NCBI GenBank assembly: GCA_964416315.1
Contig: CAYQDR010000015.1
Span: 1-56,760, forward strand
Length of the DNA: 56,760 nt
Direction of reading: 5' to 3'
Source of the DNA: CAYQDR01 sp964416315
GTDB taxonomy: Bacteria; Methylomirabilota; Methylomirabilia; Rokubacteriales; DASRDR01
Below the pieces are notes generated by a model. The model saw only the letters and a list, made by a program, of their open reading frames with translations, did no database searches and was not told where the DNA came from. The position numbers were made by a program, and so were the translations under genes. Shown piece by piece: positions 15,867 to 23,795 of the stretch. Every line of letters begins with the position of its first letter. The first letter of the stretch is position 1.

Positions 15867-16493
15867 TCAGCCACCCCCGGGACGCGTGTGGACGACCACG
15901 CGGCCGCGCTGGACCTCGATGCGCTCCACGACCCGCGGAACCCGCCAGCGGAGGATCTCGCGCGGGTCGACCCCGAGGAGGCCCCAGAGCCAGCCGGGCG
16001 GCACCGGTTGGCGGCCGACCCGGGCCTGTTCCACGGCGAGCTCGGCCTGCCCGTCGTGGACGAACAATCGACCACGCACTGAGAGCCACACCTCAGCGTC
16101 GAGCGGTGCGCCGGGGAGGAGATCGATGAGGCTCTCCCCCGCGGACCCTGAGAGGAGCTCGCGCACCGACGTCCGGCCCCCGATTTCGAGCTGACCATCC
16201 CCTCCCCGGACGACCACGGGCCTCAGACCGAGGCGGCGACTCTCGAGGTGGCGCGAGAGGAACGCGTTGAGCTCCGTGGTCTCGAGCACCACAGGATCGA
16301 CCCGGCGGGAGGCTCCCCCCTGGCGCAGGAGGATCTCGCCCAGGCTCTGTTGAGCCCGGAAGCCGGCCCCGGGGTCGGAGGGCCCGCCCGTGGGGACGAA
16401 GTCGGGACGGGCGAAGAGCCGGACTCCCAGAGCGGCGCCCCCCAGTCCTGCCAGGAGGATCAGGCCTCCGGCGACGAGCCGTGACCAGCCCAT
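15867..16493 (-). CDS. Hypothetical membrane-anchored protein
   Basis: About 208 aa. From ATG 16493 it begins MGWSRLVAGGLILLAG, an N-terminal membrane anchor (roughly residues 5-27), followed by a soluble, presumably periplasmic region with alternating beta-like stretches (for example RGRLFVHDGQAELAVEQARV). A TTG at 16529 would add 12 residues and is less likely. The length and fold style recall proteins of lipid-binding or AsmA-like type, but no diagnostic motif was recognised and no function is assigned. It is convergent with the DUF1844 gene, 18 nt apart. Confidence 0.6.
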   Translation of the reverse strand: MGWSRLVAGGLILLAGLGGAALGVRLFARPDFVPTGGPSDPGAGFRAQQSLGEILLRQGGASRRVDPVVLETTELNAFLSRHLESRRLGLRPVVVRGGDGQLEIGGRTSVRELLSGSAGESLIDLLPGAPLDAEVWLSVRGRLFVHDGQAELAVEQARVGRQPVPPGWLWGLLGVDPREILRWRVPRVVERIEVQRGRVVVHTRPGGG

Positions 16494-16560
16494 AGCCCAA
16501 CCATAGGCGCCTTCCGGTGACGGGTTCAAGATCGGTCTCCGGCCGACCAGAGGCGATCTC

Positions 16561-16589
16561 TTGACAGATCCGATATCAGATGTTATGAG
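16561..16589 (+). promoter_or_regulatory. dnaK operon promoter (sigma-70 type, extended -10)
   Basis: TTGACA at 16561-16566, 17-nt spacer, TATGAG at 16584-16589 preceded by TG one base upstream. The -35 is perfect and the -10 is moderate, helped by the extended TG. The surrounding stretch is clearly AT-rich against a 70% G+C background. The -10 overlaps the left half of the HspR-like operator. No sigma-32-type promoter or CIRCE element was seen. Confidence 0.75.
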
Positions 16590-16604
16590 TATGCATGACT
16601 CAAG
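16584..16604 (+). promoter_or_regulatory. HAIR-like operator for HspR
   Basis: The HAIR consensus known from Streptomyces is CTTGAGT-N7-ACTCAAG. Here the right half is ACTCAAG, a perfect match; the left half is TATGAGT (5 of 7); and the spacer is exactly 7 nt. It overlaps the -10 box, so bound repressor would block RNA polymerase. The cognate repressor gene, hspR, is the third gene of the same operon. Confidence 0.75.
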
Positions 16605-16619
16605 CTAACCACCGTCGCG

Positions 16620-16654
16620 GGGGCCGGACCGCGCGGACCGCGCGGTCCGGCCCC
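16620..16654 (+). other. Perfect 16-bp GC hairpin in the dnaK leader
   Basis: Arms at 16620-16635 and 16639-16654 are exact complements with a 3-nt loop. It lies in the 5' leader, about 45 nt before the dnaK start and 30 nt before its Shine-Dalgarno. It is too stable to melt at heat-shock temperatures, so an RNA thermometer is unlikely. It may stabilise the message or pause polymerase. Confidence 0.6.
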
Positions 16655-16699
16655 GGCGCGCGGCGACTGACCGGACGAACACGGAGGAGAGCACCCGAC

Positions 16700-18613
16700 A
16701 TGGCCAAGGTGATCGGCATCGACCTGGGGACGACCAACTCCGTGGTGGCGATCGTCGAGGGTGGGAACCCCGTCGTCATCCCGAACGCGGAGGGCAGCCG
16801 CCTGACCCCGTCCGTCGTGGGATTCACCAAAGAGGGGGAGATCCTCGTGGGCCAGGTGGCCAAGCGGCAGGCCACCACGAACCCCGAGAACACGGTCTTC
16901 TCGATCAAGCGCTTCATGGGCCGCCGCTACGACGAGATCCTCCACGAGATCAAGCTGGTGCCCTACAAGGTCGTCAAGGCCCCGAACACCGACGCCCGCG
17001 TGGAGATCCGCGGCAAGGTCTACTCGCCCCCCGAGATCTCGGCCGCCATCCTCCGGAAGCTGAAGGAGGCGGCCGAGGCATACCTGGGCGAGAAGGTCAC
17101 GAAGGCCGTCATCACGGTGCCCGCCTACTTCAACGACAGCCAGCGCCAGGCGACCAAGGACGCCGGCACCATCGCCGGCCTCGAGGTGCTGCGGATCATC
17201 AACGAGCCGACCGCCGCGTCGCTCGCGTACGGCCTGGACAAGAAAAAGGACGAGGTCATCGCCGTCTACGACCTGGGGGGCGGGACGTTCGACATCTCGA
17301 TCCTGGAGATCGGGGACGGCGTCTTCGAGGTGAAGGCCACCAATGGGGACACGCACCTCGGGGGCGACGACTTCGACCAGCGGATCATCGACTGGATCGC
17401 CGACGAGTTCCGCAGGGAGCACGGCATCGACCTCCGGAAGGACCGGATGGCCCTCCAGCGGCTGAAGGAGGCCTCGGAGAAGGCCAAGTGCGAGCTGTCG
17501 ACGACGCTCCAGACGGAGCTCAATCTCCCGTTCATCACGGCGGACGCGAGCGGGCCCAAGCACCTCGTGATGACGCTGACACGCGCCAAGCTCGAGTCAC
17601 TCGTCGCGGACCTCGTCGAGCGGACGGCCGAGCCGTGCCGTCAGGCGATGAAGGACGCGGGCGTCACGCCGAAGGACATCGACGAGGTCGTCCTGGTGGG
17701 CGGGCAAACCCGGATGCCGAAGGTGCAGGAGCTCGTCCGCGAGCTGTTCGCCAAGGAGCCGCACAAGGGCGTGAACCCCGACGAGGTCGTCGCGGTCGGG
17801 GCCGCCATCCAGGCCGCGGTCCTGGCGGGCGAGGTCAAGGACGTCGTGCTGCTCGACGTCACCCCGCTCTCGCTCGGCATCGAGACCCTGGGCGGCGTCA
17901 TGACCGTCCTGATCACGCGCAACACGACCATCCCGAGCCGCAAGTCGGAGATCTTCACGACCGCCGCGGACAGCCAGACCTCGGTCGAGGTCCACGTCCT
18001 CCAGGGGGAGCGCCCGATGGCCCGTGACAATCGGACCCTGGGCAAGTTCCACCTCGTCGGGATCCCGCCGGCACCGCGCGGCGTGCCGCAGATCGAGGTC
18101 GCGTTCGACATCGACGCCAACGGCATCCTCAACGTCGCCGCGAAGGACCAGGCGACGGGCAAGCAGCAGGCGATCACGATCACCGCGTCCTCGGGCCTCA
18201 CGAAGGACGACATCGAGAAGATGGTGGGAGAGGCCGCGGCGCACGCCGAAGAGGACAAGACGCGGCGCCAGGAGATCGAGATCCGGAACCAGGCGGACTC
18301 GCTCGTCTACACGACGGAGCGGACCCTCGGCGAGCACGGCGACAAGATCCCGGCCTCCGACAAGAGCGCCATCGAGGACGCGCTGAAGGAGGTCCGCGAG
18401 GCCCTCCAGGGGGACGACATCGATCGGATCAAGCGTGCCTCGGAGGCGCTCACGCGGGCCTCGCACAAGCTCGCGGAAGTGCTCTACCGCGACGCCCAGG
18501 CGAAGGCCCAGGGGGGGGCGACCACGGGCGCCGGCTCGGCGCAGGGGAAGGCGAAGACGGCGGAGGGTGAGGTCGTCGACGCGGAGTTCGAGGACCTCGG
18601 CGGGAAGCAGTAG
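16700..18613 (+). CDS. dnaK: DnaK (Hsp70) chaperone
   Basis: 637 aa. The ATG at 16700 gives the canonical start MAKVIGIDLGTTNS and has GGAGGAG upstream; earlier in-frame ATGs would add residues unlike DnaK. The nucleotide-binding domain shows phosphate loop 1 (IGIDLGTTNS), phosphate loop 2 (YDLGGGTFDIS) and the adenosine motif region VVLVGGQTRMPKV. The linker VVLLDVTPLSLGIET and the substrate-binding beta domain follow. The C-terminal tail ends EFEDLGGKQ rather than the E. coli EEVKDKK type. DnaK folds and protects proteins with a J protein and GrpE; no grpE is in the window. It is the first gene of the HspR-controlled operon. Confidence 0.98.
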   Translation: MAKVIGIDLGTTNSVVAIVEGGNPVVIPNAEGSRLTPSVVGFTKEGEILVGQVAKRQATTNPENTVFSIKRFMGRRYDEILHEIKLVPYKVVKAPNTDARVEIRGKVYSPPEISAAILRKLKEAAEAYLGEKVTKAVITVPAYFNDSQRQATKDAGTIAGLEVLRIINEPTAASLAYGLDKKKDEVIAVYDLGGGTFDISILEIGDGVFEVKATNGDTHLGGDDFDQRIIDWIADEFRREHGIDLRKDRMALQRLKEASEKAKCELSTTLQTELNLPFITADASGPKHLVMTLTRAKLESLVADLVERTAEPCRQAMKDAGVTPKDIDEVVLVGGQTRMPKVQELVRELFAKEPHKGVNPDEVVAVGAAIQAAVLAGEVKDVVLLDVTPLSLGIETLGGVMTVLITRNTTIPSRKSEIFTTAADSQTSVEVHVLQGERPMARDNRTLGKFHLVGIPPAPRGVPQIEVAFDIDANGILNVAAKDQATGKQQAITITASSGLTKDDIEKMVGEAAAHAEEDKTRRQEIEIRNQADSLVYTTERTLGEHGDKIPASDKSAIEDALKEVREALQGDDIDRIKRASEALTRASHKLAEVLYRDAQAKAQGGATTGAGSAQGKAKTAEGEVVDAEFEDLGGKQ

Positions 18614-18643
18614 GAGCCGCACCCGGGAGGCCGGGAGCCAGGC

Positions 18644-19660
18644 ATGTCGAAGCGGGACTACTACGACGTTCTCGAGGTCTCGCGGCAAGCCACGCTGCAG
18701 GAGATCCGTCGGGCCTACCGGCGCCTCGCGCGCCAGTACTCCCCGGACATCAACCTCTGGGATGTGCGCGCCGCGGGCCTGTTCGACGAGATCGCCGAGG
18801 CCTATCGCGTCCTGACCGACCCCCCGGCGCGGGTGCTGTACGACCGGCTGGGACACCGCGCGTTCGACCCGGGCATCGCGGATGCGGGGGCGCAGACCGG
18901 CCGGGGCGACGACCTTCACGTCCCGATCGAAATCGACTTCGAGGAAGCGCTCCGCGGCGTCTCGACGAGGCTCGAGGTCACGCGCCAGGAGCCGTGCGGG
19001 GCGTGCAGCGGGACCGGGGGGGCCGGGGGCCGCTTCGCGACCCGCTGTCCCGCCTGCGGGGGTCGGCCGCTCCGCATCGTGGTGGACGGCGACGTGCCGG
19101 TGCCCGTGCGGTGCGAGGCGTGCGGCGCCAGCGGCTGGCACCTGCCCGAGCCGTGTCCGGGGTGCGCGGGACGCGGCACCCTGCCGCGCCGCGTCCGCAT
19201 CGCGGTGGAGGTGCCGCCCGGCGTCGACACGGGCGCCCAGATCCGGCTCCCCGGCGAAGGCGACGCGGCGCCGGCCCCCGGGCGGCGCGGCGACCTCGTC
19301 GTCATCACGCGGGTCCGGCCGCACCGCTTCTTCACCCGCAAGGGGGACAACCTGTACTGTGAGGTCCCCCTCACGGTGCCGGAGGCGGCGCTCGGCGCGC
19401 GCATCCAGGTCCCGACGCCGGACGGCCCGGCCGTGGTGACCATCCCCGCGGGCACCCAGAGCGGGCAGGTCTTCCGGATCCGCGGGAAGGGCTGCCCGCG
19501 GCTCGACCGCGACGGGCGGGGTGATCTGTTCGTCGTCGCGCGCGTGACGATCCCGCGGAACGCGGACCCGACCCTCGAGGAAGTGCTGCGGGCCCTGCAG
19601 CGGCTCTGGCCCGAGAACCCGCGGGCCGAGCTGTGGGGGGCGTCCGGGGGTCAGGCGTGA
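18644..19660 (+). CDS. dnaJ: DnaJ-like co-chaperone with an altered J-domain motif
   Basis: 338 aa, shorter than classical DnaJ (about 375). The J-domain (1-70) starts KRDYYDVLEVSR and has QEIRRAYRRLARQY, but the catalytic HPD is S33-P34-D35. There is no long Gly/Phe linker. The zinc-finger region has four CxxC pairs: CGACSGTG and CPGCAGRG are canonical, while CPACGGRP and CEACGASG are degenerate. The C-terminal substrate-binding domains (VPPGVDTGAQIRLPGEG, then VTIPAGTQSGQVFRIRGKG) look normal. In known J proteins His of HPD is needed to stimulate Hsp70 ATPase, so this one may hold substrate or act by another route. The stop overlaps the hspR start (GTGA). Confidence 0.9.
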   Translation: MSKRDYYDVLEVSRQATLQEIRRAYRRLARQYSPDINLWDVRAAGLFDEIAEAYRVLTDPPARVLYDRLGHRAFDPGIADAGAQTGRGDDLHVPIEIDFEEALRGVSTRLEVTRQEPCGACSGTGGAGGRFATRCPACGGRPLRIVVDGDVPVPVRCEACGASGWHLPEPCPGCAGRGTLPRRVRIAVEVPPGVDTGAQIRLPGEGDAAPAPGRRGDLVVITRVRPHRFFTRKGDNLYCEVPLTVPEAALGARIQVPTPDGPAVVTIPAGTQSGQVFRIRGKGCPRLDRDGRGDLFVVARVTIPRNADPTLEEVLRALQRLWPENPRAELWGASGGQA

Positions 19661-20040
19661 CGGACCCCGGCAAGCCCTTGTACCTGATCGGGGTGGTGGC
19701 GGACATCCTGAAGATCCACCCGCAGACGCTTCGTCTGTACGAGCGGAAGGGGCTCATCCGCCCGAGCCGCACGGTGGGGCGCACGCGGATGTACTCGGCC
19801 GAGGACGTGGACGAGATCCGCCGCATCCTCCGCCTGACGCGGGACCTCGGCGTGAATCTCGCGGGCGTGGAGATCCTTCTGAAGATGAGACGCCAGATGC
19901 TGGCGATGCAGCAGGAAGTGGAAGAGCTCGCGGCGCACGTGCGGCGCGAGCCCGGCCCGACGGGCCGCGACGGCGAGACCGCCGAGGCGGCGCTCGTCCG
20001 TGTGGCCGACCGTCGGCTCCGCAAGGCGGATGTCTTCTGA
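19657..20040 (+). CDS. hspR: HspR, MerR-family heat-shock repressor
   Basis: 127 aa, GTG start overlapping the stop of the dnaJ-like gene. The N-terminal winged helix has the MerR/HspR signature LYLIGVVADILKIHPQTLRL followed by YERKGLIRPSRT, then RMYSAEDVDEIRRI. A C-terminal helical region with LLKMRRQMLAMQQEVEEL should form a coiled-coil dimer. HspR represses dnaK operons by binding HAIR inverted repeats, with DnaK as co-repressor in Streptomyces. A HAIR-like site overlaps the -10 box of this operon, so autoregulation is expected. The dnaK-dnaJ-hspR order is the same as in actinobacteria, though grpE is missing here. Confidence 0.93.
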   Translation: MTDPGKPLYLIGVVADILKIHPQTLRLYERKGLIRPSRTVGRTRMYSAEDVDEIRRILRLTRDLGVNLAGVEILLKMRRQMLAMQQEVEELAAHVRREPGPTGRDGETAEAALVRVADRRLRKADVF

Positions 20041-20054
20041 CGAGGAGAAGTCAG

Positions 20055-20495
20055 ATGCCACGGACACGTTCGGTGAAGCGTGCAGCCCCGATGCATGCCC
20101 GGCTCAAGGCGATGCTGCTCGAGAAGCGGGTCGAGCTCGTGAGCAAGCTCCGCGAGGAGTGGGAAGGCCGACGCGGGACCGCCCCTCAGCACGAGAAGAT
20201 CGAGGGGACGCCCTTCGGCGACCGGCCGGGGCTGAGCCCCGACGACGAGATGGGCTTCGTGGTCGCCGATCGCCGCGCCGCGACGCTGGCCCAGATCGAC
20301 TTCGCGCTGAAGAAGATGGACGAGGGGACCTACGGCCGCTGCGAGACGTGCGACGAGGAGATCGCGCTCGCGCGACTCCGCGTGCAGCCCTTCGCGGTCC
20401 GCTGCACCGGGTGCCAGGAGGCCTGGGAGCGCGACCGGTCACGCCTCGAGACCACGGGGATCCGGGGTCGCGGCGCACCCGACGACGCCGTATGA
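20055..20495 (+). CDS. DksA/TraR-type zinc-finger protein
   Basis: 146 aa. A basic N-terminal helix (about 13-40) is followed by a linker, a helix with AATLAQIDFALKKMDEGTYG, and the DksA-type zinc site C96-E-T-C99 and C117-T-G-C120. In DksA the coiled-coil tip carries two acidic residues that enter the RNA polymerase secondary channel; the short acidic stretch SPDDEMGF here lies before the second helix, but alignment is too uncertain to call the tip. It may modulate transcription in stress, alone or with ppGpp. The gene lies 14 nt after hspR and its stop overlaps the lon start (ATGA). It is placed in the heat-shock operon, which is not the usual location. Confidence 0.85.
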   Translation: MPRTRSVKRAAPMHARLKAMLLEKRVELVSKLREEWEGRRGTAPQHEKIEGTPFGDRPGLSPDDEMGFVVADRRAATLAQIDFALKKMDEGTYGRCETCDEEIALARLRVQPFAVRCTGCQEAWERDRSRLETTGIRGRGAPDDAV

Positions 20496-22939
20496 GCGCC
20501 AGAATGGCGGCCATCGAGGCCAAGGGCCCGGAGGATCTCGCGCGGCCGGCCGTGCCAGGGGAACTCCCCATCCTCCCGCTGCGCGAGGCCGTGCTCTTCC
20601 CGCAAGCCGTCCTCCCGCTGGCCGTGGCGCGTCCCTCGTCCGTCCGGCTCGTCGACGAGGCGGTCCTCGGCGCCCGCCTCGTCGGCGTCGTGACGCAGCG
20701 GGACGCGGCAGAGGAGAACCCCGCGCCCCACGACCTCCACCCGATCGGGACGGTCGCTGTCATCCACAAGATGCTCAAGCAGGCGGACGGCACGATCCGC
20801 CTGGGCGTCCAGGGGCTCGAGCGGTTCCGCGTCGTCGAGTTCACCCGGACGACGCCCTACTTCAAGGCGCGCGTGGAGCGCCTCGCCGACGTCCTGCCGG
20901 CGGCCGACGACCTCGAGGCGGAGGCGCTCGAGCGGCAGGCCGTGACGCTGTTCCAGCGCATCGTCGAGCTGTCCCCGATGCTCGGCGACGAGCTGGTCGC
21001 GCTCGTGGCGAGCGCGGGAGACAGCGGTCGCATGACCGACCTCATGGCCGCCACGCTCCCGTCGCTCCCGGCCGAGACGAAGCAGACGCTCCTCCAGACC
21101 CGCGAGGTCAAGGGGCGGCTCCGGACGCTCGTCGCCGCCCTGACGAAGGAGGCGGAGGTCCTCGAGCTCGGCTCGAAGATCCAGTCGGAGATGCAGAGTG
21201 AGATGACCAAGACCCAGCGGGAGTTCTACCTCCGCGAGGAGATGAAGGCGATCCAGAAGGAGCTCGGGGAGGGCGACGAGCGGGGCCGGGAGATCGCCGA
21301 GCTGGGGCAGAAGATCGAGGCCGCCGGCATGTCGGAGGAGGCGCGTCGGGAGGCCCTTCGCGAGCTGGACCGTCTGGCCAAGATGCCACCCGCGGCGGCC
21401 GAGTACACCGTGGCGCGCACGTACCTCGAGTGGCTGGTCTCCCTGCCCTGGCAGAAGGAGAGCCGGGACGAGATCGACCTCGCGCGCGCTCGAGCGGTGC
21501 TCGACGAGGACCACTGGGGTCTGGAGAAGATCAAGGACCGCATCCTGGAGTACCTGGCCGTTCGCAAGATCCGGCCCGAGGGCAAGGATCCGATCCTCTG
21601 CTTCGTGGGGCCGCCCGGCGTGGGCAAGACGTCCCTCGGCCGCTCCATCGCCCGGGCGCTGGGCCGGACGTTCCACCGGATCTCGCTCGGCGGGATGCGC
21701 GACGAGGCCGAGATCCGGGGTCACCGCCGCACGTACATCGGGGCGCTGCCCGGCCAGATCATCCAGGGCCTGCGCCGGGCCGAGTCGAAGAACCCGGTGT
21801 TCATGCTCGACGAGGTGGACAAGCTCGGCCACGACTTCCGCGGGGACCCGGCGTCCGCGCTCCTCGAGGTGCTCGACCCGGAGCAGAACGCGACGTTCCG
21901 GGACCACTACCTCGACGTCGCCTTCGACCTCTCGCGGATCCTGTTCATCACGACCGCGAACCTGCTGGACCCGGTCCCGCCCGCGCTCCGCGATCGCATG
22001 GAGGTCATCCCCCTCGCCGGCTACACCGAGGACGAGAAGGTCGAGATCGCTCGGCGGCACCTCTGCCCCAAGCAGGCGATCGAGCACGGCCTCGTGCTGG
22101 ATCGCGACATCGTCTTCCCGGAAGAGACCCTTCGCCTGCTCGTGCGGAGCTACACGCGGGAGGCCGGCATCCGGAACCTGGAGCGCGAGATCGCCTCACT
22201 CAACCGGAAGGTGGCGCGGCGCCGCGCGGAGGGAGACAGCGGGTCCGTGACCATCACGCCGGAGCGCGTCGTCGCGCTCCTCGGGGCACCCCGGTTCCTC
22301 GTGGAAGAGGAGGTCGAGGAGCGGACCCGTGTGCCCGGCGTGGCCGTGGGCCTCGCCTGGACGCCCGCCGGGGGCGACATCCTGTTCGTCGAGGCCTCGC
22401 AGATGCGGGGCGGGAAGTCCCTGACGCTCACGGGCCAGCTCGGCGACGTCATGAAGGAGTCCGCGCAGGCGGCGGTCTCGTGGGTCCGTGCGCACGCGGC
22501 CGGGCTCGGCATCGACCCCGGCTTCTGGAGCGAGTACGACATCCACCTGCACGTCCCGGCCGGCGCCATCCCCAAGGACGGCCCCTCGGCCGGCATCACG
22601 ATGGCGACGGCGCTCGTCTCCCTCCTCACGGGGCGACCGGTACGGCCCCGGCTCGCGATGACGGGCGAGATCACGCTGAGCGGGCGCGTCCTCCCGGTCG
22701 GTGGGATCAAGGAGAAGGTGCTCGCCGCCCACCGCGCGGGGATCACGACGGTGATCCTCCCGCGCCTCAACGAGAAAGCCCTCGTCGAGGATGTCCCAGC
22801 CGAGGTCCGCGCGCGAATCTCGGTCCACCTCGTCTCCACGATCGACGAGGTGCTGCGGCTGGCCCTGGCGGACGCCCCCGCGTGGCCGGCCCGGGCGGGC
22901 GAGCTCGCGGGGCTCCTGGTCGGCCACAGCTCGTCCTGA
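20492..22939 (+). CDS. lon: Lon ATP-dependent protease
   Basis: 815 aa, starting at the ATG that overlaps the preceding stop (ATGA). The N-terminal LonN domain (LPILPLREAVLFPQAVLPL, about 25-43) is followed by a coiled linker, the AAA+ module with Walker A GPPGVGKT at 373-380 and Walker B VFMLDEVDK, and the protease domain with the Ser-Lys dyad S699 (PKDGPSAGI) and K742 (43 residues later, as in E. coli). Lon removes damaged and regulatory proteins. Its place as last gene of an HspR-type operon ties proteolysis to the chaperones; in some actinobacteria lon is also an HspR target, through its own HAIR site. Confidence 0.97.
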   Translation: MSARMAAIEAKGPEDLARPAVPGELPILPLREAVLFPQAVLPLAVARPSSVRLVDEAVLGARLVGVVTQRDAAEENPAPHDLHPIGTVAVIHKMLKQADGTIRLGVQGLERFRVVEFTRTTPYFKARVERLADVLPAADDLEAEALERQAVTLFQRIVELSPMLGDELVALVASAGDSGRMTDLMAATLPSLPAETKQTLLQTREVKGRLRTLVAALTKEAEVLELGSKIQSEMQSEMTKTQREFYLREEMKAIQKELGEGDERGREIAELGQKIEAAGMSEEARREALRELDRLAKMPPAAAEYTVARTYLEWLVSLPWQKESRDEIDLARARAVLDEDHWGLEKIKDRILEYLAVRKIRPEGKDPILCFVGPPGVGKTSLGRSIARALGRTFHRISLGGMRDEAEIRGHRRTYIGALPGQIIQGLRRAESKNPVFMLDEVDKLGHDFRGDPASALLEVLDPEQNATFRDHYLDVAFDLSRILFITTANLLDPVPPALRDRMEVIPLAGYTEDEKVEIARRHLCPKQAIEHGLVLDRDIVFPEETLRLLVRSYTREAGIRNLEREIASLNRKVARRRAEGDSGSVTITPERVVALLGAPRFLVEEEVEERTRVPGVAVGLAWTPAGGDILFVEASQMRGGKSLTLTGQLGDVMKESAQAAVSWVRAHAAGLGIDPGFWSEYDIHLHVPAGAIPKDGPSAGITMATALVSLLTGRPVRPRLAMTGEITLSGRVLPVGGIKEKVLAAHRAGITTVILPRLNEKALVEDVPAEVRARISVHLVSTIDEVLRLALADAPAWPARAGELAGLLVGHSSS

Positions 22940-22967
22940 CGCGGAGATCCCGGAGATCCCGTGCAGC

Positions 22968-22997
22968 TTGACTTTCGGCGGCGCCGTTTCCTAAAAT
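22968..22997 (+). promoter_or_regulatory. Promoter of the lytic transglycosylase gene (likely leaderless)
   Basis: TTGACT at 22968-22973, 18-nt spacer, TAAAAT at 22992-22997. The ATG at 23006 begins 9 nt after the -10, so transcription would start at or within a few nt of the start codon. No Shine-Dalgarno precedes this ATG. Confidence 0.7.
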
Positions 22998-23005
22998 GGC
23001 GGCCC

Positions 23006-23722
23006 ATGCTCGGAGCGGGCGTCGCGAGGGCGCGCTGGCTGGGGCTCCTGGGGAGCGTTCTGCTCGTCGCGTCGGCCGAGGCCGGCACGTACCGCTTCGT
23101 GGACGAGTCGGGCATCGTCCACTACACGAACGCGCCCTCCGATCCTCGCTACCGCCGCCTCGTCGGCTGGCCGGACCCCCCGCCCACGCCCTCGCGGGTG
23201 AGCCTGTCCCGCCTGCTCGCGCGATACGCCGACCTGATCCAGGCGGCCGCCGAGCGCCATCGCGTGGACCGGCGCCTCGTCGAGGCCGTCATCTGGGTCG
23301 AGTCGGGCGGTAACCCGACCGCCATCTCCCGCAAGGGCGCCCGCGGTCTCATGCAGCTGATGCCGCAGCGCTCGGCCCAGCTCGGCGTGCGCAACCCGTT
23401 CGACCCGCGGCAGAACGTGAGCGCGGGCGTGCGACACCTGCGCGCCCTGCTGGACCAGTTCGGCGACGTCACGCTCGCCCTGGCCGCGTACAACGCCGGC
23501 GCCGATGCCGTGCGCGCCCACGGGGGCGTCCCGCCCTACGCCGAGACCGAGGACTACGTGCGGCGCGTCCGCGCGCTCTACGACGGCGGGGAGCCCTTGA
23601 AGCGGTCGTGGGCCGCCGGGGAGGCCCCCCAGCGGATCTACCGCCGCGTCGCCGAAGACGGCACCGTGATCTACACGAACGTGCCGCCCCACCCCTCGGC
23701 GACGGTCACCGGCCGGTTCTAG
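23006..23722 (+). CDS. Lytic transglycosylase (SLT family) with DUF4124-like ends
   Basis: 238 aa from ATG 23006, which starts a signal peptide (MLGAGVARARWLGLLGSVLL, cleavage probably after AEA). A GTG at 22961 in the same frame lies upstream of the promoter and is unlikely. After the signal comes a DUF4124-like strand pair (YRFVDESGIVHYTNAP), then the SLT domain with the catalytic Glu in AVIWVESGGNPTAISRKGA, GLMQLMP and LALAAYNAGADAV. A second DUF4124-like motif (IYRRVAEDGTVIYTNVPP) closes the protein. It should cleave peptidoglycan between MurNAc and GlcNAc in the periplasm, leaving anhydro-MurNAc ends. It may be transcribed both by itself and by read-through from lon. Confidence 0.9.
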   Translation: MLGAGVARARWLGLLGSVLLVASAEAGTYRFVDESGIVHYTNAPSDPRYRRLVGWPDPPPTPSRVSLSRLLARYADLIQAAAERHRVDRRLVEAVIWVESGGNPTAISRKGARGLMQLMPQRSAQLGVRNPFDPRQNVSAGVRHLRALLDQFGDVTLALAAYNAGADAVRAHGGVPPYAETEDYVRRVRALYDGGEPLKRSWAAGEAPQRIYRRVAEDGTVIYTNVPPHPSATVTGRF

Positions 23723-23765
23723 CCCAACCCGAGAGAATCCGGACGCGGCGCGACTGAATTCGCCC

Positions 23766-23783
23766 CTCCCCCACTTGGGGGAG
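23766..23783. terminator. Terminator-like hairpin between convergent genes
   Basis: CTCCCCC-ACTT-GGGGGAG, a 7-bp stem with a 4-nt loop, lies between the convergent transglycosylase and isochorismatase-fold genes. There is no U-run on either side, so factor-independent action is doubtful. Confidence 0.35.
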
Positions 23784-23795
23784 ACGGACGCGGGG

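Noticed and set aside
16620..16654. RNA thermometer in the dnaK leader
   Set aside because: The stem is 16 GC-rich base pairs and does not cover the Shine-Dalgarno, so it would not melt or act as a thermometer in a physiological range.
16561..16700. CIRCE element or sigma-32 promoter for dnaK
   Set aside because: No TTAGCACTC-N9-GAGTGCTAA and no CTTGAA/CCCCAT pair. The site present fits HspR (HAIR) and sigma-70 instead.
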